This document shows, in pieces, positions 26,370 through 35,365 of a stretch of DNA of 64,000 bases. The notes beneath the pieces are model-generated. The model did no database searches and had not been told where the DNA came from. It was given only the letters and a program-made list of their open reading frames with translations. Source of the stretch: CAZGAH01 sp964523295 (GTDB lineage: Bacteria; Desulfobacterota; Desulfovibrionia; Desulfovibrionales; Desulfovibrionaceae); the NCBI GenBank assembly GCA_964523295.1, contig CAZGAH010000004.1, positions 1-64,000 of the forward strand, given 5' to 3'. A program made the position numbers and the translations under genes. The first letter of the stretch is position 1; each line of letters begins with the position of its first letter.

Positions 26370-27152
26370 TCAGGGCGAGGGGTGATTCGCGTACCCCTTG
26401 ACGATCTCGTCCAGCTCACCCGATGCCCGCATGTCCCGAACCCCCTGCGTAATGAGGTCCGCGTACCCCCGGGAGCTGGCTTTGCCGGGCGAAAAGGCGA
26501 TGAACAGCTCCACACCTGGCAGGCAACCAGCGTTTCTGAAGCCCTTGAGCGTGCGCATCGCCGGCAAATCCTTGTGCCCGGCCACCTGGTACGGAAACAC
26601 CAGGCAGTCCTCCAGAATGGTGTCGATCTGCCCTGTGGCCATCTGCGTAATACGCCTCGGGGTCAAATCCATGCCACAAAGCGTCTGGATAATCCGGTTG
26701 CCCTTCCCCTCGTTTTTCTTGATGTAATCGTCAAAGGACTCCCCGTAGGAGTAGGAATTGACCACCGAGACGTGGCGATCCTGGAGACTGTTGTAATCCT
26801 TGTACTCCCAGGGGTCATCCTCCTTGACGAAGAAGCACATCCTGGAAATCATGATCGGTTCCTCTGGAAAGACGAAGTCCGGGGCGTCGCTCTTGTACGT
26901 ATCCACGAGGCCATCGTGCCTGCCTTCGCGGACCTCCTCAATGGCCCGTGCCCAGTTCAAATCCTGGTAGTCCACGGTGTGGCCGGCACGCTGGAAAATT
27001 CGCCTGGCAACCTCGACCAGAATGCCGGGCTTATCCGACGCCGGGTCGCAGCTGTACGGACACCATGCATCGGAACGCAAGGATATTTCTGCGGCGTGCG
27101 CAGTGCAGAGGCAGAGGATTATGAGCACGACGACCACAAACAGGCGCTTCAT
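26370..27152 (-). CDS. periplasmic solute-binding protein (SBP_bac_3-like)
   Basis: 260 residues. The signal peptide (about 1-20, AHA-AE) is followed by a venus-flytrap fold of the polar amino acid type: WCPYSCDPASDKPGILVEVARRIF, DLNWARAIEEVREGRHDG, a TYKSDAPDFVFPEEPI hinge and C-terminal helices. Four or more Cys suggest disulfides. No ABC permease is beside it; it heads an operon with CheX-, CheY- and GGDEF-type genes and is divergent from a hybrid kinase, so a sensory rather than transport role is likely (inference). Confidence 0.88.
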   Translation of the reverse strand: MKRLFVVVVLIILCLCTAHAAEISLRSDAWCPYSCDPASDKPGILVEVARRIFQRAGHTVDYQDLNWARAIEEVREGRHDGLVDTYKSDAPDFVFPEEPIMISRMCFFVKEDDPWEYKDYNSLQDRHVSVVNSYSYGESFDDYIKKNEGKGNRIIQTLCGMDLTPRRITQMATGQIDTILEDCLVFPYQVAGHKDLPAMRTLKGFRNAGCLPGVELFIAFSPGKASSRGYADLITQGVRDMRASGELDEIVKGYANHPSP

Positions 27153-27542
27153 CTCGTTGTCTCCAAGGGGTATCGATTGGCGTGGGAAAAAGCCTTTACA
27201 CCACCGAGACCGTTACGAAACTCTTCGCCCATTTCCAACGCAAAAGCAAGCGGCAACCTGAAGACAGTCCACGCTGCGATACCGGGAACGATCACCGCAG
27301 CATGCACGTAGCCAACGGACCGGGCCAAAGCCAGGCGGCTCCTGTCCCCCGCTCCCTGGTTACGCACGAGCGGCCCGGTGGTGAATAGCGAGCAAGAAAA
27401 TGGCTTGACAGCACACTTTCAACGACCTAATTTCAGCAAGCTGTTCTTTCGCAGGCTTTGGAGATGGACTTGGAAAAAGACAGGGGGGCATACTGAAAAT
27501 GAGGGCATCGTCTTACCATTCGATAGCGACATCACGCAGCGC
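27153..27542. other. divergent intergenic region
   Basis: 390 bases between the binding-protein operon and the hybrid kinase. It holds the kinase promoter at 27405-27433. A GTG-started frame from 27378 joins the kinase but begins upstream of that promoter and is not used. Confidence 0.6.
27405..27433 (+). promoter_or_regulatory. sigma-70-type promoter of hybrid kinase
   Basis: TTGACA (27405-27410), 17-base spacer, TAATTT (27428-27433). Transcription would begin near 27440, about 100 bases before ATG 27543, which supports that start over the GTG at 27378. Confidence 0.7.
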
Positions 27543-30086
27543 ATGAGCACACGCTGTCCATCGCTGTCGCGAAGGCTTTCACTCTCTATCGCCGCCATCC
27601 TGGTGGTCGTTTCGTTGCTTTTTATTCTGTTCTCCTATCGCCTGGCGCAGAATGACTCCATGCGCCTTCTGGACGCGCGCGCCAGGGAATACCTCGACGC
27701 CCTGGCCGAAATCCTCGTCGACCCGCTCTGGAGTCTGAACAAAGACTCAGTGCGCGACATCGGCGACTCCTACGCAGCCAATGAACTGGTCGCCGCCATC
27801 TCCATCCAGGGAAAGTACGGGGGAATAGCCTACGACCGACGCCGGCCAGGATCGAACACAGCCGTGACCCTGTCCAGGACCATCGAGCGCGCGGGCGAAG
27901 ACCTGGGCAAGGTATGCATCGAGCTTACGGCCGAGCCTTACGAAGCCCGGACCAGGGAGATGCTTCGGTCTCTGCTTATCAACCTGGTCATCACCATCGG
28001 CATCGTCCTCATCCTGACCACCCTGTTGCTGCGCACGCTGCTGAAGAAGCCGCTGCAGAACCTGGAGGACATTGTGACGGGCTTTGCAAGGGGCCAGATT
28101 GTGGTGCCCCCCGAACGGCCCTACACCGAATTCCGGTCTACCCTTGCCGCCACGGCCATGATGGCTGAACGCATTTCCTCGCAGATGAACGCCCTGCGCG
28201 AGGCTGAAAAGAAGTATCGCAGCATCTTCGAGAACGCCGTGGAGGGCATCTTCCAATCCACACCCGAGGGGAAATTTCTCAGCGCCAATTCCTCCCTGGC
28301 ACGGATGCTGGGCTATGATTCGCCAGCAGATCTGATCGCCTCCGTGGGGAATCTCTCCTCCCATCTTTACGTCAACCCGTCCGATCGCAAGAGGCTCAAG
28401 CACATCCTCGACCAGAAGGGACAGGTCGCCGGCTTCGAGGTCGATTACTACACGAAGGATCGCAGCATTATCTGCTGCTCACTCTCCGCCCTGACCATCC
28501 GTGATGAGACCGGTGCCCCGCAGCACTACGAAGGCACCATTCTGGACATCTCCGCGCGCAAGGAAAAGGAAAAGGCCGAACGTGAACGCGAAATCGCCGA
28601 GGCAGCCTCGCGAACCAAGAGCGCCTTTCTGGCCAACATGAGCCACGAAATCCGAACCCCCATGAACGCGATCATCGGCCTCACAGGCCTGGCCCTGCGT
28701 ACCGAACTTACGACACGACAGCACGACTACCTCAGCAAGATATTCGACGCAGCCAAGTCCCTTCTCGTCATCATCAACGACATTCTCGACTACTCCAAAA
28801 TCGAGGCAGGCAAAATGGATATCGAATATGAGAACTTTTTCCTCGACAAGGTGCTCGACATCGTCGCCGACCTTCTGGCCATCAAGTGCGAAGAAAAAAA
28901 AATTGAAATGCTCTTCAATGTCCAGCCCGACGTACCCAATGTCCTGGTGGGCGACGCCTTACGCCTGGGCCAGGTTCTGACCAATCTGTGTACCAATGCC
29001 GTGAAATTTACCGAGACGGGCCACGTCTGCATCCAGGTCGAAGTCTGTCAGCCCGGTCAGGACCTGCCCGAAGGCCAGGTCCTCATCCGGTTCTCGGTTA
29101 CCGACACCGGCATCGGCATGACCCCTGATGAACAAGCCAGGCTTTTCCAGTCTTTTTCACAGGCCGACGCCTCCACCACGCGGAAGTACGGCGGCTCCGG
29201 CCTGGGCCTGGCCATCTCCAAAAGTCTGGTGGAACTCATGGGCGGCACGATCGAGGTCCGGAGCATGCCGGGCAAGGGCAGCACATTCTCCTTCACCGCC
29301 CGATTGGGCCTGGGGCATGATCGACGCAAAACACCGCAAATGGCGCCCGAAAGCATCCGCGGCAAGCGGGCATTGATCGTGGACGACAACGCCATCGCCC
29401 GCGAGATACTCGGCGACACCCTCGAATCCTTTGCCTTCGATGTCACCCTGGCAGCCTCGGGCGAAGAGGCCTTGTCCAAGCTGCTCCAGGCCAGGCAAGC
29501 AGGATCGCCCTTCGAAATCGTTCTCATGGACTGGAAAATGCCCGGCCTGGACGGCGTGACCACCACCCGGCTCATCAGGCAACAGGACGGCTTGGCCAGC
29601 ATCCCCCACATCCTCATGGTCAGCGCGTACGGTCGGGAAGAGGTCATCGACGAGGCCCGGAACGCCGGCATCAAGGACTTCCTGGTCAAGCCGGTCAGCC
29701 GCTCTCTGCTCCTGGACAGCATTCTGGAGGCCATGGGCGTGCTGAAGGCCAAGGCTATCCGCGGCAGATCGCGCCAGCCTGAAATAATACCGGGCATCGA
29801 ACGTATACGCGGCGCCCGCGTGCTGCTGGCCGAAGATAACGGCATCAACCAACAGGTCGTCACCGAACTGCTCGGAATCGTCGGTCTCGCGGTGACCGTC
29901 GCCGAAGACGGACAACAGGCCGTGGACGCCATCCACAACGCGGGCAACACCCCCTTCGACCTCGTGCTCATGGACTTGCAAATGCCGGTCATGGACGGCT
30001 ACCAGGCCGTGGAAATCATCCGGCAGAAACTGGGCATGGCCGAACTGCCGATCGTCGCCCTGACTGCGCACGCCATGAAAAGCTAG
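27543..30086 (+). CDS. BvgS-like hybrid sensor kinase, main part up to in-frame TAG
   Basis: 847 residues before the stop: TM1 (13-32), a ~105-residue periplasmic segment, TM2 (145-165), HAMP-like linker, PAS (about 220-338), HisKA with H368 in NMSHEIRTPMN, HATPase (N box NLCTNAVKFT, G box GGSGLGLAISKS), receiver 1 (Asp 663 in LMDWKMPG) and most of receiver 2 (Asp 811 in LMDLQMPVMDG). The TAG at 30084-30086 falls between the AHAMKS and RERCLNLGMNDY segments, which normally adjoin in one receiver, so the stop cuts a real domain. The same frame continues to 30881 with the receiver end and an Hpt domain. ATG 27543 is chosen from the promoter position. Confidence 0.88.
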   Translation: MSTRCPSLSRRLSLSIAAILVVVSLLFILFSYRLAQNDSMRLLDARAREYLDALAEILVDPLWSLNKDSVRDIGDSYAANELVAAISIQGKYGGIAYDRRRPGSNTAVTLSRTIERAGEDLGKVCIELTAEPYEARTREMLRSLLINLVITIGIVLILTTLLLRTLLKKPLQNLEDIVTGFARGQIVVPPERPYTEFRSTLAATAMMAERISSQMNALREAEKKYRSIFENAVEGIFQSTPEGKFLSANSSLARMLGYDSPADLIASVGNLSSHLYVNPSDRKRLKHILDQKGQVAGFEVDYYTKDRSIICCSLSALTIRDETGAPQHYEGTILDISARKEKEKAEREREIAEAASRTKSAFLANMSHEIRTPMNAIIGLTGLALRTELTTRQHDYLSKIFDAAKSLLVIINDILDYSKIEAGKMDIEYENFFLDKVLDIVADLLAIKCEEKKIEMLFNVQPDVPNVLVGDALRLGQVLTNLCTNAVKFTETGHVCIQVEVCQPGQDLPEGQVLIRFSVTDTGIGMTPDEQARLFQSFSQADASTTRKYGGSGLGLAISKSLVELMGGTIEVRSMPGKGSTFSFTARLGLGHDRRKTPQMAPESIRGKRALIVDDNAIAREILGDTLESFAFDVTLAASGEEALSKLLQARQAGSPFEIVLMDWKMPGLDGVTTTRLIRQQDGLASIPHILMVSAYGREEVIDEARNAGIKDFLVKPVSRSLLLDSILEAMGVLKAKAIRGRSRQPEIIPGIERIRGARVLLAEDNGINQQVVTELLGIVGLAVTVAEDGQQAVDAIHNAGNTPFDLVLMDLQMPVMDGYQAVEIIRQKLGMAELPIVALTAHAMKS

Positions 30087-30110
30087 CGCGAGCGCTGCCT
30101 GAACCTGGGC

Positions 30111-30881
30111 ATGAACGACTACGTGACCAAACCCATTGACCCCAAAGAACTCTATTCCGCCCTGGTCCGGTGGATCAAGCCCGGCCAGCGTCAGGCCACG
30201 GCCCCGGATACGGAAAAGGACGCGTCGACCCCGAAAATCGACGCCGGGTTTGCACTCCCGACAACGGCCCCAGGCATTGACTTCGCGGACGGCCTGAGCC
30301 GCGTGCTGCACAATATGCCCCTGTATCTTGGGTTGTTGCGCAAATTCCGTTCCGCCAACGAGCACCTGCCCGGCCAGATTCGCGAGGCCATCGCGACCGG
30401 CGACCCGACCCGGGGCGCCCGGTTGGCCCACGGCCTCACNNNNNNNNNNGGCGTGGCCGGCAACATCGGGGCCACTCACCTGTTCATGATCGCCAGGGAC
30501 CTCGAAGCTGCTTTACATGAACAAAACCTGGAGCGCAGCCAAACCCTGATCGAACGGCTGGAACACGAGTTCCCTATCGTGCTCGCCTCCATCGACAGCG
30601 TCCTGGCCAAGACCCCTTCCCCATTGCCCCTTCCGGAAACCGCGACCCCGGAGAAGGCGACGGACATCGAAGCCCTGGGACTCCAGGCCCGGCACCTGGC
30701 GACCCTGTTGCGGGCAGGCGACGCCGATGCCGCGGCCGCGGCCGAAACCTTTCTGTCCAGCGTTCCCGAGGCGCAACGCGAAGCGGTGACGCGTATCGTA
30801 AGCCTGATCGACGATTTCGAATTCGATCAAGCCTTGAATACGCTCCAGGCACTCGCCGACACCATCCAGCTTCCCCTTTAG
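30111..30881 (+). CDS. severed 3' part of hybrid kinase: end of receiver plus Hpt domain
   Basis: Same frame as the kinase upstream of the TAG. It begins at the end of receiver 2 (MNDYVTKPIDPKELYSALVRW with the conserved Lys), then a linker and an Hpt domain with AHGLT, an N gap and GVAGNIGA, where the phospho-accepting His normally sits in an AHTLKG motif. ATG 30111 could in theory start a separate protein, but it would begin inside a domain and no good ribosome site is seen. More likely the 3' third of one 1112-codon gene. Confidence 0.65.
   Translation: MNDYVTKPIDPKELYSALVRWIKPGQRQATAPDTEKDASTPKIDAGFALPTTAPGIDFADGLSRVLHNMPLYLGLLRKFRSANEHLPGQIREAIATGDPTRGARLAHGLXXXXGVAGNIGATHLFMIARDLEAALHEQNLERSQTLIERLEHEFPIVLASIDSVLAKTPSPLPLPETATPEKATDIEALGLQARHLATLLRAGDADAAAAAETFLSSVPEAQREAVTRIVSLIDDFEFDQALNTLQALADTIQLPL
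30440..30449. other. assembly gap (10 N) in Hpt domain
   Basis: The N run falls at the phosphorylation-site helix of the Hpt domain, so the key His cannot be confirmed. The frames on both sides agree. Confidence 0.99.
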
Positions 30882-30894
30882 GGGCACGAATGCC

Positions 30895-32763
30895 ATGAGT
30901 CAGACCAGACAAAGACAAAGCATCCTCATCGTCGACGACGCAATTGAAAATCTGAAGATGCTTTCCGGACTCCTCAGGGCAGATTATCAGACATACATCG
31001 CCAAGGACGGCGAAAAGGCCCTGGAGCTTGCCCGAACCAACCCGCCCGATCTCATCCTGCTGGATATCGTCATGCCTGGCATGGACGGATACGAAGTTTG
31101 CCGGCGCCTGAAGGCCGATTCCCTTACCAGCGACATCCCCGTGGTCTTCGTGACCGCCATGCAGGCCACGGAAGACGAGATGCACGGCCTGGAGATCGGG
31201 GCCATCGACTTCATCGTCAAGCCTTACCGGGCTGCGATCGTCAAGGCACGAATCAAAAACCACCTCGCCCTGCAGCGAGCCCATGCCAAGACCACTCTGC
31301 TGCTCGACAATTCGGGCCAAGGTTTCCTCTCATTCGGCCGGGATCTGATCGTGGAACCGGAGTACAGCCGGGAGTGCCTGCACCTCTTCGGTCGCCCCAT
31401 CGAGGGACTGTCCATCGTCGAACTCCTCGCCCCGGAGGAGTCGGAGCAGCAGGCCAGCCTACAGAAGAACTTCCTGCGCGTTCTCGACGAGACCGATTCA
31501 TACAAACGCCAGTTGCGCATCTCGCTGCTCAAGAAGGCGTTCGACCTCGGCGGCGTCTTCGTCAAGGCAGAGTACAAAGTCATTCAGCACGGCCTGATGC
31601 TCATCCTGACCGACGTGACCGAGCGCCGGGAACTGGAAAGCAAGATCGAACGCGAACGCAACCGACTCCGGCTCGTGGTGACGGCTGTCCAGGAATACCA
31701 AGGGTTTTTCGATCTGCTTGAAGATTTCGAAACCTTCTGCGCGCGCGGCATTCCCGCCCTGCTGGCCCGGTCCGACCAGCAACCCGACACCCTGAACAAG
31801 GCCTATCGCAGCCTGCACACCTTCAAGGGACTCTTCGGGCAGTACGGCTTTCTGGAGGTTCCCAAAATTCTGCACCGGGCCGAGAGCCGGCTGGTCTCCA
31901 TGCAGAAACACCCCGACAGCCTGGCAGACGATTTCAGGGCCTTCCTCTCCTCCTTCGACGCCTCCAGCATACTGAACCAGGATATGGCGCTGATCGAGGA
32001 GTTCCTGGGTCAGGAATTCCTGAGCCGGAGGGGGGAACTCGTTATCGGTCGTGAGCACGCCCAACGGATCGAGGCCAAGGCCGAAAGCCTGCTGCACATG
32101 GCGCTCGACAAAGGCCTGGGCCGCGAAATGCTCGATTTGTTGCAGGACATCCGGGCCATCCGGCGCGTCAATTTCAAGGCCCTGCTCGCCTCCTACCCCC
32201 GCTATGCGCTCGAACTGGCCGAGCGACTGGGCAAGGAAATCCAGCCCTTTGAGGTCCAGGGCGAGGACATCCCGATCGACCCCGAACTCTACGCCCCCTT
32301 TACCAAATCCCTGATCCACGTGTTTCGCAACGCCGTGGACCATGGCCTGGAATCCCCGGACGAGCGCCTGGCCTGCGGCAAAGACGAGCGGGGATCGCTG
32401 GCCTGCGTGGTGAAACGCGATCTCAACGGACTGATCGTCACGGTGAGCGACGACGGCAGGGGAATCGACGTCGACCGGCTCAAGGCCATTGCCGTGGAAC
32501 GACACGTCTGCACGCCCGAGGCTGCGGCCAAGACGTCGGACCTGGATGCCTGTCAGCTCATCTTCGCCATGGACGTGAGCACCAGGGAGTCCGCGACAGA
32601 CCTCTCCGGTCGCGGCGTCGGGCTCTCGGCGGTCAAGGCCGAGGTGGACCGCCTTGGCGGACGTATCGACATCGATTCCACGCCCGGGCAGGGCATGACC
32701 ATACGCTTCTCCCTGCCCTTGCGGGAAAACGCTCAGGCGACTCAAGCGCCTCCGGCCGGGTAA
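30895..32763 (+). CDS. receiver-Hpt-HATPase (CheA-like) hybrid signalling protein
   Basis: 622 residues: N-terminal receiver (Asp 57 in LLDIVMPGMDG), a PAS-like middle (~135-245), an Hpt-like helical domain with His 308 in SLHTFKG, then a CheA-type HATPase (N479 in FRNAVDHGLESPDER, DDGRGID, SGRGVGLSAVKAE). There is no CheW-like domain, so it should not join a classical chemoreceptor array. In CheA proteins the kinase domain phosphorylates the Hpt His; here the attached receiver could control or accept it. It begins 13 bases after the hybrid kinase frame ends, so the two are probably one operon. Confidence 0.9.
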   Translation: MSQTRQRQSILIVDDAIENLKMLSGLLRADYQTYIAKDGEKALELARTNPPDLILLDIVMPGMDGYEVCRRLKADSLTSDIPVVFVTAMQATEDEMHGLEIGAIDFIVKPYRAAIVKARIKNHLALQRAHAKTTLLLDNSGQGFLSFGRDLIVEPEYSRECLHLFGRPIEGLSIVELLAPEESEQQASLQKNFLRVLDETDSYKRQLRISLLKKAFDLGGVFVKAEYKVIQHGLMLILTDVTERRELESKIERERNRLRLVVTAVQEYQGFFDLLEDFETFCARGIPALLARSDQQPDTLNKAYRSLHTFKGLFGQYGFLEVPKILHRAESRLVSMQKHPDSLADDFRAFLSSFDASSILNQDMALIEEFLGQEFLSRRGELVIGREHAQRIEAKAESLLHMALDKGLGREMLDLLQDIRAIRRVNFKALLASYPRYALELAERLGKEIQPFEVQGEDIPIDPELYAPFTKSLIHVFRNAVDHGLESPDERLACGKDERGSLACVVKRDLNGLIVTVSDDGRGIDVDRLKAIAVERHVCTPEAAAKTSDLDACQLIFAMDVSTRESATDLSGRGVGLSAVKAEVDRLGGRIDIDSTPGQGMTIRFSLPLRENAQATQAPPAG

Positions 32764-32854
32764 ACCGGATACCATTCGCCCCCTCACCACAGGCCCCTGC
32801 CCCGAGTGCGTTCATTGTCCGCCACGCGGGCGGTGAGATTGCAATGCTCACGCG

Positions 32855-34963
32855 TCAGGCCAGGCAGGTCCGGCCTTCGTTTTCAAAGGCAGAGATGAGG
32901 CTGCCCAGGTCTTTGGCCTGTTGGACCATACGCTCCACGGCCGAGCTGGATTCGCTCATGCCCTGGGCGATTTCCGAAGAAATCGCGCTGATGTTCTCGA
33001 TGGCGCGGGTGATTTCACCGCTGGTCGTGGACTGCTGTTCGGCCGCAGTGGCGATGCAGGTGACCTGCGTCGAGGATTCTTCGACCAGGGAGACGATTTC
33101 GTTCAGGGCGCTGCCGGACTCCTCGGCCAGCGAGGTAACCTGATTCACGGCCTGGGCCGCCTCCTTGACCTTGCCCACGTTGCGGGTCGTGCCGCTCTGA
33201 ATGGCGGTAATGGCCTGGCCGACCTCCTGCGTGGCGGACATGGTCTTTTCCGCGAGCTTGCGGACCTCGTCGGCCACCACGGCAAAGCCGCGGCCGGTCT
33301 CGCCAGCCCGGGCGGCCTCGATAGCGGCGTTCAGGGCCAGCAGGTTCGTCTGGTCGGCAATGTCGTTGATCACGATGATGACTTCGCCAATGGAGCTGGT
33401 CTGATTGCTCAGCACCGCCATGGCGTGCTCCAGCTCGCCGGCCAGGCGGTTGACCGTGGCGATGGCGGAAATGGCGCGCGAAACTACCTGCGCGCCGGTG
33501 TGGGCCTTGCTTCCGGCGTTGACGGCCTGGGATGCTGCCGCGTTCGCGTTGCGGGCGACCTCGCCGACCGTGGCGTTCATCTCTTCCACGGCGGAGACGG
33601 TTTCGCTGATGCGCTCGTCCTGCACCACGACACCGCGAGAAACCGTATCGATGCGGTTTGTCAGTTCGCCAACCACCAGGGTGATGGAATCGACGACGCC
33701 ACGCAGCTTGGCTGCTGCGTCGAGCATACCCTGAGCACGCGCCCGGTCGGCATCGACCTTGGCCTGATCGGCGCGCTCCAGAGCGTCGACCGCGGCCTTG
33801 GCGTGCTCCTCGGCCTCGGCCTGCTTGTGTTTGACGGTCTCCAGACCGGACTTGATGCTGTCGACCATGGTGTTCAGCGACTCGGCGAGCACCCCTACCT
33901 CGTCGCAGCGGTGCCACTGCAAATGAACGGAGAAATCGCCGGCAGCAACGGTGCGCGAATAATCGGCCAGCTGCCCCAGCGGCTTGGTGATGGAGCGGAG
34001 GATGAAGACGGCGATGAGCAGACAGCACGAGATGGTCGCAATGATAATGCCCAGAACGGTGGCCACGGCCGAGGCCTCTACCCTTGCGGCCTCCGCGGAC
34101 GCCTCGTCGAGCAGCTCACGTGAATAGGTGATGATCGTTCCCCCGAGTTTGTCCAACGCGCCGGTCAAGGCCTTGTCCCGGGCAAACAGCGTCTCCGCCT
34201 CCTGAGCCTGAGCCTTGAATTGGGTGGACATGCCAATCAGCGCATCTGTCGATGCCTTGATCTTTTTATCTTTCGAAACGATGCCGTATTGTTCGAGCGC
34301 GATGAACACATTAGCGTCTTTACCCTTGGCATAGGACTCGAACTCTTTAATCCAGGAGGTGTCGCCGGTCAGTATGTAGTTGTGATGAATCGCGAGCAGC
34401 CTCAGAAAATACGATTTACAGTCGCGCACCAGCGTCAACATCTCCTGCTTCGCCGGCGCCAGCTCGCCGCCTTCCATCTGCAGGTAGGATATTTCCTTGT
34501 CGATCTCCGCGATAATGCGCTCGATATGGCCAAAGCTCTCTTCAAGCGTCGCATCCATGCGCCGGGTGACCTCGACAAACTGCTCATGCGTGGCGACAAC
34601 CTGATTAAACTTGCCGCGGTACTCGGAAAACGTCGACTGGACATCGGAAAGCTGGCCCTGCCATTGCTGAAGCCCGGATGCCGCGATCATGTCGTCCAGC
34701 TCCCTCTCCAGCCCGGTAGCGGCCTCCTCCAACGCCTGACGAAACTGCGACTGATAGAACTGCAGGTAGGTTTTTTCCTGAATGCGTACGTCCTGCATTC
34801 CCTTGAATGCGTGGTGGATACGCTCCTTGAAGGCAGCGATGTCCTGGATACGCGTGTAGTAATGGCGGGTGGTCAGGGCGACGAGCACCAGCCCGAGCAG
34901 GCCCAGCAGCGCGAGCAGGCTGATTTTTTTGCCGATAGTGAGATTCAGATACCACTGTCGCAT
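32855..34963 (-). CDS. methyl-accepting chemotaxis protein, copy 3
   Basis: 702 residues with the shared architecture (TM1, long helical sensor, TM2 ~300-322, HAMP, MA domain with NLLALNAAIEAARAGETGRG, C-terminus RTCLA). The sensor domain differs more from copies 2 and 4 (for example CKSYFLRLLAIHHNYILTG), while the MA domain is nearly the same. ATG 34963 is preceded by GGAG. It converges with the CheA-like gene (stops 92 bases apart). The Cache gene that should precede it is a pseudogene at 35104-35365. Confidence 0.95.
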   Translation of the reverse strand: MRQWYLNLTIGKKISLLALLGLLGLVLVALTTRHYYTRIQDIAAFKERIHHAFKGMQDVRIQEKTYLQFYQSQFRQALEEAATGLERELDDMIAASGLQQWQGQLSDVQSTFSEYRGKFNQVVATHEQFVEVTRRMDATLEESFGHIERIIAEIDKEISYLQMEGGELAPAKQEMLTLVRDCKSYFLRLLAIHHNYILTGDTSWIKEFESYAKGKDANVFIALEQYGIVSKDKKIKASTDALIGMSTQFKAQAQEAETLFARDKALTGALDKLGGTIITYSRELLDEASAEAARVEASAVATVLGIIIATISCCLLIAVFILRSITKPLGQLADYSRTVAAGDFSVHLQWHRCDEVGVLAESLNTMVDSIKSGLETVKHKQAEAEEHAKAAVDALERADQAKVDADRARAQGMLDAAAKLRGVVDSITLVVGELTNRIDTVSRGVVVQDERISETVSAVEEMNATVGEVARNANAAASQAVNAGSKAHTGAQVVSRAISAIATVNRLAGELEHAMAVLSNQTSSIGEVIIVINDIADQTNLLALNAAIEAARAGETGRGFAVVADEVRKLAEKTMSATQEVGQAITAIQSGTTRNVGKVKEAAQAVNQVTSLAEESGSALNEIVSLVEESSTQVTCIATAAEQQSTTSGEITRAIENISAISSEIAQGMSESSSAVERMVQQAKDLGSLISAFENEGRTCLA

Positions 34964-35103
34964 GGCGGAGGCTCCTAAAGGGTTGGCAGGGAAAAACGCC
35001 GCTACGCGTTCGGTCCCCCTGCGATGAATACATTGCGCCATAGTTGGCGCCGGCCGTCGTCACGGGGCAGTCCCGTCGCAGCCCTGACCGGACCGCGAGC
35101 TTG

Positions 35104-35365
35104 TTATGGTATGCTGGCAAGTTCCTCATCGGACATGACATCAACGTCGCTAACCAGGACCAGGTGCCGACCGTCGACCTTGCACAGCGTGACTCAGGAT
35201 ATCGTTCGCCCCCCCTCTTTCGCGCCAGACACAAAGCGCACGGAGTCAACCAAGCCGGCCCCCTTCCCTCCGGCAAAATCGTTCATCGAAAAGAAACCTG
35301 CCCAGGGTATCTATACAATGTCCCGCAGCGTACGCTGTAAATCCATTGCAATCCCGGGTGAATCG
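35104..35365 (-). pseudogene. decayed Cache-domain gene upstream of MCP copy 3
   Basis: Read on the minus strand, the end matches the intact Cache proteins codon by codon: KVDGRHLVLV against KVGDQDLVLG, SDEELASIP then TAA against PDEEIAKMKQ then stop, and GGKGAGLVDS against GEKGAGWVDY. A TGA replaces the Tyr codon of KISY, and a frameshift separates DTLGRFLFDE (against DTQGKLFFAE) from the following part. The N-terminal half and signal peptide are not recognisable. The distance to the MCP start (140 bases) equals that of the intact pair. Confidence 0.85.

Noticed and set aside
27378..27542. GTG start for the hybrid kinase
   Set aside because: It lies upstream of a good TTGACA-17-TAATTT promoter (27405-27433), so it would not be transcribed from it.
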